Source: an uncultured Sphingomonadaceae bacterium (GTDB taxonomy: Bacteria; Pseudomonadota; Alphaproteobacteria; Sphingomonadales; Sphingomonadaceae). From it: a DNA stretch of 64,000 nt. A program made the translations under genes and the position numbers. The notes below the pieces were generated by a model. The model was not told where the DNA came from and made no database searches. It worked only from the letters and a program-made list of their open reading frames with translations. How positions within the stretch are numbered: position 1 is the first letter of the stretch; every line of letters begins with the position of its first letter. Location of the stretch: NCBI GenBank assembly GCA_947493215.1, contig CANLQE010000001.1:1426001-1490000 (forward strand). Reading direction: 5' to 3'. This document shows positions 51,069-61,300 of the stretch, one piece after another.

Positions 51069-52715
51069 TTAAACCTTTGCGCTGAGGTCCTTGATCTCGA
51101 CGTTGAGGATACGATCATTGTCGGAATAGTCCACCGGACAATCGATCAAATGAACGCCTTCGCTGTTGAGGCATTTGTCGATTGTTTCTTGCAGGTTTTT
51201 CGCGCTGGTGATCCGGTGACCGTTAGCGCCATAGCTTTCCGCATATTTGACGAAATCAGGGTTGCCATAAGTCAAACCCCAATCCTTAAAGCCCATATTG
51301 GCTTGTTTCCAACGGATCATGCCATAGCTGTTGTCATTAAGCACCAATACGGTGATGTTGAGCTTCAGCCGGACCGCCGTTTCCATTTCCTGGCTGTTCA
51401 TCATGAAACCGCCATCGCCGCAAATCGCCATGACTTTACGATCAGGATAAACCATCGCCGATGCCATGGCAGAAGGTAGGCCCGCGCCCATGGTCGCCAG
51501 AGCGTTATCGAGCAATACTGTGTTCGCTTCACGCGCCTTGTAGTTGCGTGCAAACCAGATCTTGTACACGCCATTGTCGAGGCAGATGATACCATCGGCG
51601 GGCATCTGTTCGCGAACGACTTTTACCAGATGCGGCGGGTAGATGGGACACCGCATGTCGTCGTCCATGGTGGCCGTATGCGCTTCTTCGGCCGCACGCG
51701 CTTTGTACATGTGGTCGAAATTCCACGAGCCAGATGGAACAATATCTTCTTTCATCTGCCAGATCGCATTGCCGATATCGCCGATCACTTCGATCTGCGG
51801 GAAATAGACCGGGTCTACTTCGGCAGTGTTCATGGAAACATGGATGACTTCGGTGCCACCATCTTTCATGAAAAACGGTGGTTTCTCGATTACGTCATGG
51901 CCGACATTGATGATCAGATCAGCGGACTCAATCGCGCTGTGAACAAAGTCGTTTGCTGACAAAGCGGCACAGCCCATAAATTCTTTATGGGTTTCATCGA
52001 CGACGCCTTTGCCAAGCTGTGTTGTTACAAAGGGAATGCCGGTTTTTTCAATAAACTGCGTCAGCATCCGGCCTGTAATCGTACGGTTTGCACCGCCGCC
52101 GATCACCAATATAGGCGATTTTGCGCTTTCGATTTTTTTCGTTGCGGCCCGAACTGCTTTGGGCTCCGCAATGGGACGCCGGGACAAGCTAGGCTTTATT
52201 GGAGTGGAATCTGTCTGCTCATCTGCGACATCTTCGGGAAATTCGATGTGGGTCGCACCGGGCTTTTCTTCTTCGGCCAGACGAATGGCTTCGCGCACTC
52301 GGCTAGGGATATTATCCGCAGAAGCGAGCTGGTGGGTAAATTTGGTAATCGGGCCCATCATGTCGACAACGTCGAGAATCTGGAAACGCCCTTGCTTGGA
52401 TTTCTTGATCGGCTTTTGGCCTGTGACCATCAAGATCGGCATGCCGCCCAGCTGTGCATAGGCGGCAGCGGTTACGAGATTGGTGGCGCCGGGACCGAGC
52501 GTTGCCATGCAAACACCGGTTTTCCCGGTATGGCGGGCATAGGTCGCGGCCATGAAGCCAGCGCCTTGCTCGTGCCGAGTCAGGATCAGTTGAATTTTCT
52601 TTGAGCGCGACAAGCTGTCGAGCATGTCGAGATTTTCTTCGCCGGGAACGCCGAAAAGATACTCTACGCCTTCATTTTCAAGACATTCTACGAATAAATC
52701 AGATGCTTTGGTCAT
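51069..52715 (-). CDS. Thiamine-diphosphate enzyme, acetolactate synthase large-subunit-like
   Basis: A 548-residue ThDP enzyme. The catalytic Glu is in LTRHEQGAGFMAATYA and the ThDP/Mg site in ICGDGGFMMNSQEME followed by VLNDNSYGMIRWKQ. ATLGPGATNLVTAAAYAQLGGMPIL is the POX family signature. No ilvN small subunit is adjacent. Isolated homologues paired with an aldehyde dehydrogenase are often labelled IlvB but probably act as catabolic decarboxylases or carboligases. The 167-bp upstream gap has a 10-bp palindrome at 52843. Confidence 0.92.
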   Translation of the reverse strand: MTKASDLFVECLENEGVEYLFGVPGEENLDMLDSLSRSKKIQLILTRHEQGAGFMAATYARHTGKTGVCMATLGPGATNLVTAAAYAQLGGMPILMVTGQKPIKKSKQGRFQILDVVDMMGPITKFTHQLASADNIPSRVREAIRLAEEEKPGATHIEFPEDVADEQTDSTPIKPSLSRRPIAEPKAVRAATKKIESAKSPILVIGGGANRTITGRMLTQFIEKTGIPFVTTQLGKGVVDETHKEFMGCAALSANDFVHSAIESADLIINVGHDVIEKPPFFMKDGGTEVIHVSMNTAEVDPVYFPQIEVIGDIGNAIWQMKEDIVPSGSWNFDHMYKARAAEEAHTATMDDDMRCPIYPPHLVKVVREQMPADGIICLDNGVYKIWFARNYKAREANTVLLDNALATMGAGLPSAMASAMVYPDRKVMAICGDGGFMMNSQEMETAVRLKLNITVLVLNDNSYGMIRWKQANMGFKDWGLTYGNPDFVKYAESYGANGHRITSAKNLQETIDKCLNSEGVHLIDCPVDYSDNDRILNVEIKDLSAKV

Positions 52716-52842
52716 ATGGGTCCTTCCCCGATCTGGACGATCAGTATTTGCTCAAGATAATGGCAACGACCCCGGAATGATTTTTCCCCTCCAGAAAAAG
52801 ACTCATCCCTACCCCTATGCCGTTGGTTGATAAGTTAAATTC

Positions 52843-52852
52843 ACACCGGTGT
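52843..52852. promoter_or_regulatory. 10-bp palindrome upstream of the ThDP-enzyme gene
   Basis: ACACCGGTGT is perfectly self-complementary and lies 128 bp before the minus-strand gene start at 52715. Short palindromes like this can be GntR- or TetR-type half-sites; evidence is slight. Confidence 0.25.
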
Positions 52853-52882
52853 CACGTCTCAATCTAAAATTTTCTCGGTGAC

Positions 52883-53845
52883 TTAGTAGCCACGATCCAA
52901 ATCAGCGACAGCAACCATTTCATCACCGTTTTGATAGCGCTTCAAATTTTCGACAAAGCGAGCGGCTGCGCGCTGAAACATGCGGGTTTGCGCGACACCG
53001 GAAACATGCATCGTGATAAAGCAATTGAGAGCGGTCCATAGCGGGTCGCCTTTGGGCAGCGGCTCGGGGTCCGTTACATCTAACATCGCGCCGCCAATGC
53101 TTTTGCTGTTCAACGCCTCGACCAGGGCAGGTTGATCGACCAAAGACCCGCGGGCGACATTGACCAGCCAAGCCGATGATTTCATCGCCCTAAATTCATC
53201 GGCGCTCAACAGCTTTTGGGTTTCTGTGGTCGCTGGAGCCGAGACAATGACCCAGTCAAACTCCCCAAGCCGTGCGCGCCAGTCGGCGGTGCCGATGACT
53301 TCCGTTCCGAGACCCGCCGGATCGTCGCTGGCGGTCCGGCGGACAGCCGTCACGTCCATGTCAAAGCCGGACAGTTTTTTAGCGACCTGCTGGCCGATGC
53401 CGCCATAGCCAATGATCAAAGCTTTGCCGTCGGCCAATTCGGTTGTACCTGGCGCTTGCTCCGGCCATTCCTGTTGCGCCTGAAGCTCCAGCAATTTATC
53501 TGTGCGCTTGGCAGCGGCGAGCATTCCCATCAGCACAAATTCGGCAATGGGTGAGCTGTTCAAGCCCGCGCCGTTGGTGACAATCGTGCCCTGTCCTTTA
53601 AGCTGGTCGAGGGGGAAATGCTCCACCCCGGCATAGATGCTGTTCAGCCATTTCAGACTTGTTGCAGCACCCAGGACCTGAGCCATCTTGTCCTTGTCAT
53701 ACATATCAAACCAACCGATTTCGGCATGAGGTGCGATTTCCAATGCTTCCTCGGTGCTTGTGAACCAAGTGACATCAAGATCGCTGCAATGGGGTTCAAC
53801 CATTGGACGGACCAGAGAGGCCATAGCTGCTATTGGTTTGCTCAT
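52883..53845 (-). CDS. D-2-hydroxyacid dehydrogenase
   Basis: A 320-residue NAD-dependent enzyme started at the ATG at 53845 (MSKPIAAMASLVRP), which overlaps the cysS stop as ATGA. The Rossmann loop is LIIGYGGIGQQVAKKLSG; catalytic Arg is in NVARGSLVDQPALVEAL, Glu in DVTDPEPLPKGDPLW and His in ITMHVSGVAQTRMF. It reduces 2-keto acids or oxidises D-2-hydroxyacids. Coupling to cysS is tight but functionally unexplained. Confidence 0.93.
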   Translation of the reverse strand: MSKPIAAMASLVRPMVEPHCSDLDVTWFTSTEEALEIAPHAEIGWFDMYDKDKMAQVLGAATSLKWLNSIYAGVEHFPLDQLKGQGTIVTNGAGLNSSPIAEFVLMGMLAAAKRTDKLLELQAQQEWPEQAPGTTELADGKALIIGYGGIGQQVAKKLSGFDMDVTAVRRTASDDPAGLGTEVIGTADWRARLGEFDWVIVSAPATTETQKLLSADEFRAMKSSAWLVNVARGSLVDQPALVEALNSKSIGGAMLDVTDPEPLPKGDPLWTALNCFITMHVSGVAQTRMFQRAAARFVENLKRYQNGDEMVAVADLDRGY

Positions 53846-55302
53846 ATCGAAATGCTCCATTCCCAGCGTAGCGGATCGCCATCCATCAGTTCCACACCTT
53901 GCGCCGTCAGTTCATCACGGATCGCATCGGCAGCGGCAAAATCTTTGTCGGCTTTGGCTTGTTGGCGCAGGTCGAGCTTTTGTTCAATTTCTGCTTCTGT
54001 GATCGCAGCTGATTTCGGGCGCAAACGAAGATCGGCACGGGTCAGCGTCTCCAGATGAAGGCCGAGTATCAGGTCCATCTCTCGCAATAGGTCCATGCGT
54101 TGGGCCGCATCTACTTTCTTGAGCGAGAGCAAGTCTTCCAAAAGCGGAATAACCGGGCAACTGTTGAGATCATCGTTCATCGCGGCATTCATCTGCTCGC
54201 GAATTTCGGTGAGCTTTGGATGAGGTGGTTTTTCGTCCTGCGAGGCAGCGAGCCGCTCTTTCAAGCGCTCAATTCCCATGACTATGCGTTTGAACCGGGT
54301 CAAGACAGCCACCAGATTGTCCCAGCTAAACTCCAGCTCGCTGCGATAATGGGCCTGCAAACACATCAAGCGATAGGCAAGGGGGTGTATACCCTTGTCG
54401 ATCAGCACCTGCAGCCGCAAAAAATCGCCGCTTGATTTGGACATTTTACCAGCACGGTCGATCAGGAAGTTGTTATGCATCCAAATATTCGCGCCGCTAT
54501 GTTCGGAACAATTATGCGCCTGATTCTGGGCGATTTCATTGGGGTGGTGAATTTCGCGGTGGTCAATCCCGCCGGTATGAATGTCGAAAGTCTCACCAAG
54601 ATATTTCATGCTCATCTGTGAACATTCCAGATGCCAGCCCGGTGCCCCTTTGCCCCATGGACTGTCCCATTCCATTTGACGTGTTTCACCCACGGGGGTT
54701 TTGCGCCAAATCGCAAAATCTTGTGGATGCCTTTTACCTTCAACCGTTTCTATGCGACCTTCGATATCGTCGCTTTGGATGCCCGCTAGTCGGCCGTAGT
54801 CTGGGACGGTGCTGGTATCAAAATACAAGCCGCTTTCCAGTTCATAGCAATGTTTGTCCGCTATGCCCTTTGCGAACTCGATCATTTCTCCCACATGGTC
54901 CGTGGCAATGGACCATTTCGCGGGTTGGCGAATGTTTAGCCGGTCAATATCTTTCCAATAAGCATCGGTATAATATTTGGCGATGTCCCATGCTGACTTG
55001 CCCGATGATGCGGCAGCCTTTTCCATCTTGTCATCTCCGGCGTCAGCGTCGGAGGTCAGATGGCCGACATCGGTGATATTAATGACATGGGTTAGTTTAA
55101 GACCCTTCCAGCTTAATGTTCGTCCCAACAGATCAGCGAAGACATAGGCGCGCATATTGCCGATATGCTGGTAGTTATAAACTGTTGGCCCGCATGTATA
55201 AACGCGTGCTTCTCCCTCATGAACCGGGGTAAATGGTTCAAGCGTGCGGGTCAGGCTGTTAAACAGCTTTAGCGGCTGGCTGTTGGTATCATTCATATCC
55301 AC
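53842..55302 (-). CDS. cysS: Cysteinyl-tRNA synthetase
   Basis: A 486-residue class I aminoacyl-tRNA synthetase. Zinc ligands and HIGH motif are in VYTCGPTVYNYQHIGNMRAY; the second zinc Cys is in WHLECSQMSMKYLG with HHPNE nearby; KMSKS is intact in AGKMSKSSGDFLRL. The start is ATG at 55302 or the ATG two codons on (MNDTNS). Standard length and motifs. It lies 39 bases downstream of the TpsA gene. Confidence 0.97.
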   Translation of the reverse strand: MDMNDTNSQPLKLFNSLTRTLEPFTPVHEGEARVYTCGPTVYNYQHIGNMRAYVFADLLGRTLSWKGLKLTHVINITDVGHLTSDADAGDDKMEKAAASSGKSAWDIAKYYTDAYWKDIDRLNIRQPAKWSIATDHVGEMIEFAKGIADKHCYELESGLYFDTSTVPDYGRLAGIQSDDIEGRIETVEGKRHPQDFAIWRKTPVGETRQMEWDSPWGKGAPGWHLECSQMSMKYLGETFDIHTGGIDHREIHHPNEIAQNQAHNCSEHSGANIWMHNNFLIDRAGKMSKSSGDFLRLQVLIDKGIHPLAYRLMCLQAHYRSELEFSWDNLVAVLTRFKRIVMGIERLKERLAASQDEKPPHPKLTEIREQMNAAMNDDLNSCPVIPLLEDLLSLKKVDAAQRMDLLREMDLILGLHLETLTRADLRLRPKSAAITEAEIEQKLDLRQQAKADKDFAAADAIRDELTAQGVELMDGDPLRWEWSISI

Positions 55303-55341
55303 CGCCTAATGGCTTGGGATGCAAAAGGTCAACCAGTCAAT

Positions 55342-58300
55342 TTACTCGGCAGGTTCCAGTTCATCTTGTTGCGCCGGACCACCTTGGCCGCAAGAATTGT
55401 CGCCATCCTCGCATTCGCTATTTTCGTCACCGCCAGCGTCTTCTTCACCCACCCACAGGTCATCATTGCCAGCACCGGTAACGGGCTCGTCGATCAACGG
55501 ATCATCAACATATTCCTCGGTATCCTTAATCTCGATGAGATTGGTCTCGAACGGATCGCTGACTCTCGAGCCATCATCGCTTGGCGTAACCTCTTCCTCG
55601 ATGATATTCTGCACAGGGTCCTCAATCTCTGGATCAGGCGAAGGCGTCGGTGTTGGGCTTGGCGTAGGCGTGGGTGTCGGAGTGGGCGCGGGTGTAGGCG
55701 TAGGATTGGGTGGCGGTGCACCACAACTTGACGGATCGATAATGAAACAGCCGTTGATCGTTGACAGATCATCAAAGGCAACGACCGGATCTGTGGCGAA
55801 AATTGTGTCGACGCCGATTTGGCCATCAACAATACCGTTGATCACGATATTGGCATTGCTGCCCGCGCTTAAGCCGTTGATTGTTAGGCTATCAACCGTG
55901 AAGCCGCGCCGTTGGTCAAAAGATAGGCCGGGAACGGTATTCTGGATAAACAGATCACCATCGACCACAAATTGCGCAATACCGCCTCGGATCAAGCCGT
56001 TTTCGATGTTGAGGCCATCGCTATTCTCAAGCCGCGCATCGACATCAAGGACATCCAGGCCGGCAATGTCGACAAAGGCCTGGTCGGTCATCGCATAGAT
56101 GTTCTGGGCCGTTAGCGTCATCAGTCCGACACCGCCAAAGCCGCCGCTGGCATCAGTAATCTGAATGAGCCCGCCATTGGCATTGATGCGAAGATCATCA
56201 AGAGACGTCATGTTCAATGTCGTGCCGCCAGAGGCGTTGGTCAGGTTCAAATTGCCATCAACCCGTGTCGATTGACCGGAATCAATTGTCAGCGTGCCCG
56301 AGAAGCCGATAGTGGCCGTCTGGGGACCGCTGATATTGCTACCGGCTTGGATCGTTACATCTTGAATGATCAAATCCGGCGTGGCGTTGCCGGTCTGGGC
56401 GACAAACAGGGTCAGATCCTGATTGGACTGGATCCGGTTAAACTCATCATTGTTGAGGCTAAACACGCCGGTGGTTCCCGCCCCGCCCAAAATCGCTTGA
56501 TTGGTGCCGTTGCTCTCGATGAAAATATCGTTGGTCTGCGTAAATTCGCCAATCTGGCCTGAGGTACCGATGTTGATATCGGCGGATGACAAATCGATGG
56601 TTGCCCCAGTTGCAAGGGCCTGAATGTCGATCAGATTGCCGGCTGTGATCGTCAAGTTGTTTGCCGCTGATGTGTCGCTGTTGATGATCGCATCTACTGC
56701 TGCGGTAATGGTTATATTGCCGCCATTGGTCACGACATTTTGGCTCGTCGCTCCACCTGCGGCGGCAATCGGCATCGCGCCGACGGCCGTTGGTGTCGCC
56801 AGTGTCAGATTGACCGTGCTAGAACCACCGGTGCTAGAGAGTAGGATGTCACCACTTGCGTTTGCGCCGCGTACATTCAGGTTTCCCGCCGATGCGATGT
56901 CGATATTACCATCGCTGGCGTCCGCTCTGACTTCCAGATTTCCCGTTGATCTTAGAAAAATATCTTGGCCGTCGGCAATCACGTTACCCGTTAGATCAAC
57001 ATTGTTACGTACAGCAATATTCCCGTCCGAGGCGTTCAGAGAGGCATCATCGCCGATGATGGTTTGTAACTCGATGCCTTGGTTGCCTCTGACACTGATG
57101 AAGTTAGACTGGTTTTGCTCTGTGACCAATGATCCGACGGTTACGACACCGGACGAGTTGATATCGATACCGCTATCGCTTGTGATACTATTACCGGTCA
57201 GATCGCCGGTTGAGCTGATGCTCGCAGTATCAACTGAATCAATGGTGTCGAATGTCATCTGGCCGGTCGCCAAGGTGCTGATCGAGCCGGCAGAGGTCAG
57301 CGAACCGGCATTCAGATCACCGCCCAACGCGAAGATGAACATGGGTTGGGACGCCGTGACGTTGTTTACGGTCAGCGCGCCATTGCTGGTGATATTGATA
57401 TCATCGCCGACCACATCACCAACAACTATTGCGTCGCCGTCTATGTCAATATCGCCGCCGTCAAGATCCATCGTTTCGACCATGGCCGCGCTCAGATCGA
57501 TCAAATCTCCTGCCGCTACATTTCCTATTGCGATCGATGCGGCATCGACCGTTACTATTTGACCAGCGCTAAGCTCTCCACCGAAAACGTCATTATCAGA
57601 GAAAAGGGTGATATCGCTATTCGCATCAAGGTTACCGAAGCCGATGCTGCCGCTTACGATATCAATATTTTCCGCACCCGAGGTCCCTCCAACAAATACC
57701 GAGTCAGGCGCTGACAACAATATATCTGTCCCGGGCACGTTGATCTGGTCAAAGCTCAAACTCTCACCAGCAGAATAATCTACGTCACCAACGCCAACGG
57801 TCAATATGCCAACATCCATGCTTCCAGCCACCGAGAAAGAGCCTTCTGGCACGCCGCCACGGCCGTCCACTGTAGTAAGTTCGCCGCCAGTATTAATAGC
57901 GCCGGCCGAAATGCTATCGGTAACCGTAATTCCAATATCATTGTCGCTATTGAGCGAGCCGGAGCCCAGTAAGCTGCCAGCGGCTTCGACGCCCAACAAA
58001 CCGCTGGTTAGTTCCGCATCACGCAGATCTACGTCACCCTCTGTACTGTTAACAAATATTTCGTCACTGGCGACGAAGCGCGAGGGTATGCCATCTGCGC
58101 CCATCACGATATTGAGGCGGGTGGAAACCAATATCCGATTGGCAATAATATCACCATTTTCAATGATAGCCTGAATAGGAACGCCGGACTGACCAATTTG
58201 AACGATATTGTCGGCACTTAACGCGCCGAGACATAAATTACCTTCAACGCAGCTCGCGCTCAGCAGGCCATTATCATCGGACTGGCCGATGGCTGCGATC

Positions 58301-61300
58301 ACGGCATTAGAAGGTGCGTTGTTAATATCAGCGCTTATTGAACTTGCCGAAATTGTGCCACCAAGGCCGTCAATGGCATCTGCCGTCAAAACTACTGAGA
58401 AGTCATTGGCATTGATATCACCTGCCGCAACGATGGAAGCAATCGGGGTCAGCGGCGTGCTTAACAATGGAATTCCTAAGCCGATATCGCCCGCTCGCAA
58501 TACGAGATTATTTTCGCTCAAGAACGGGATCGACGGATCGGCCGTTTCCACAGGATTGTTGGCAGCGGTAATGCTCGCACCGGATTGGATTATTATGTCA
58601 TCACCAGTCCGCACGGACAGAAGATTATCGGAAATAACATTGGCGCCCGTTTGGAAGACGGCATTTCCCCCAGCTTCAATCCGGATTGCGCCGGATGATG
58701 AAATATCCCCTGTAAAGGTTGCGCCGAAATTGGGGTCAAATTGCGGGACGGTCGGATCGTCATTACTTCCGGCCTGAACATAAATACCGTTAGACACCAA
58801 TATACCGGTACTAAACACAGAGGTCACCGCTGGCCCGGTCACAGAGGCATTGTTAAGCAAGACATTTTGTCCGGCAGACAGATCGATATTACTCAAAGCC
58901 CTTAGATCGGCGGCGGATGCATTGGTCTCCGCGCGAATGGTGATGGCAGCATCCGAATTGATGATCGACCCGGTCATGCTGTCAAATTCGCCCTGTGCCC
59001 GGGCATCGAAGCTACTGGCAACGTCAATAGATGTTGTAGCGCCCACCGTGTTGTTTGTGTGGGACACGAAAATAGACGCGCCGCTCATGACATCCATCAA
59101 GCCGCCAACTACCAATTGGCCATCACCATCATAGATAAATTCAGCATTCCCAGCCACGTCGATTGTGACATCCCCGATAACGGTGATAGGCCCGCTGTTG
59201 CCAGTCATGAAGAACCCGCTGGTCGGCCCAGCTGCGCCCAATGTGCTTGCGTTCAGGGAGGCGAGACTGATGAGGCCAGCCGGGTCTGTCGATGTATCTG
59301 TAATTTCTATCCGTCCGCTGACGCCCGTGCCCAGTGGTGGGAGAACAATGTCTACGCCGACAGGCGGAACGCCGGCACCCTGTGCACCGCTTGCTTGGGC
59401 TACAACATTGCCTGCGGTAATTATGCCAGGACTACCTTCTTGCACTTCCAATATGGTCGTGCCGCCAATGCCGTCTCCAGCGCTACCATTTGTACCAAAT
59501 GATATACCTAGCCCGCCATCGCCGCCTCCGGCGCCGGCGTTACCACCGGTACCATTGGCAAAGTAATTAATATCACCTGCTGTAATCGTGCCGCCTTGCG
59601 CGAGAAGGGTCGGCATGCCGCCCGTACCCACGCCACCATTACCGCCGGCACCAGGCGTGCCGCCACTAAGCATATCAACGCTACTGCCCACGCCGCCGTT
59701 GCCGCCTCTGCCTGAGCTAGAGAGGTTGAACGCCTCTGGCGTTGGTGTTGGCGTTGGTGAGGGTGAAATGGGGTTAATGACAATTTCGCCGCCCGTACGG
59801 GCAACTATTTGCGCAGATCCGCCTGTTCCATCGCCGCCGTCCCCGCCATCGCCGGGGGTACCGGCGCCAAAGGTAAAGCCGCCAAAGGAACCATTTCCGC
59901 CAGTTGCGTCAGCGTTGATGACAAAGCTATTGGTATCAATATCTATAGAACCATTCGCGCCAGTAACTTGCAAAGTCGCTGTTCCACCCGTCGCACTACC
60001 GCCATCGCCACCGTTACCGCCATCACCGTCAGTGAAACCGCCGTTACCACCGGAAGCATTAGACCGGATCGTCGGTGCGTTTAAGCTGACTTGCGCATTG
60101 TTGATCGTCAATAACGCTGCGCCACCGGTGGCGTCCTCGCCATTGCCGGCATTTAATCCGGTGCCGCCTTCGCCACCGGTCGCGCTAGTATCGACGACAT
60201 AATTGGGACTGGTCAGGTCATTCTGATTGAGGTTTATGGTCGCTGCGCCGCCGATGCCTGCGCCGCCATTGCCACCATTGGCGTTCGCGGTGCCAGTGGT
60301 GTCGCCGCTGTTGGATCCGCCGTCACTGCCTATACCCAGCGATTCAACAGTAAGCTGGTTAAAGCTGATTGTACCGGTTGTATTGTTGAAAGTTGCCGAG
60401 CCGCCGATGCCGTCGGCGCCCTGACCGGCTGCGCCACCAAGAACAAACGGCGTATTGGTGAAATCGGGGCTCGTGCTGCCAGCCTCTCCACCATAGCCGC
60501 TTGTACTAATTAGCACTTCTTGGGCATTTACGACGGACGTGCCGTCAAGGTTGAAAGTCGCTGTGCCGCCGGTTCCAGAGCCGCCATCACCACCATCTGT
60601 GCCGCGGCCTCTGCCACCTCTACCGCTTATGAATATGGAAGCGCCAGAACGTGAAGCATTGCCAAGTGCATCTACCGTGAGCTGATTGACATCCAATGAG
60701 CCAGATGTTGCATTAAAGCTCGCATTACCACCAGTTCCAGCCCCCCCGTTACCGGCTTGTTCGCCGTTACTATCATCACCGCGGGTGCCGCTGCCGCCCA
60801 ATCCACTGGCGACAACAGAAAATGTATCTACCGTGGCACTGCTGCCGTTCAAGTTGATGATGACATCGCCGCCGGTTGCATCACCGCCATCAGCGGCATT
60901 ACCAAATATGTCGTGGCCAGCAAAACCGGCAAAACCGTTGCTCTGCACCGTTATGTCGTCGGCAACAAATGTTCCACCTAACAGATCAAGTGTAACAGTC
61001 CCGCCAAAGGCATCACCGCCGTTGCCAGTGGGCTCCGCAGCGCCGGTTTCAACATCAGAGAAAATTGATCCATCCGTCGAAAAACTCAAATCGCCAAGCG
61101 TCATTGACCCGGAGTTGCCCTGTAAAAGGAGCCTTATCGTTCCGCCAGTTCCTATGCTTTCACCATCAACACTGCCGCGACCATCTGCCTCAGCAAACAG
61201 GTTGTCAGTAAAACTAATGGATGAATTGTCTGCGAAGATCAGGATATTGCCGCCGACACCATTTACGGTATTGCCACCAAAGCCGAGGACGTTTGCATCG

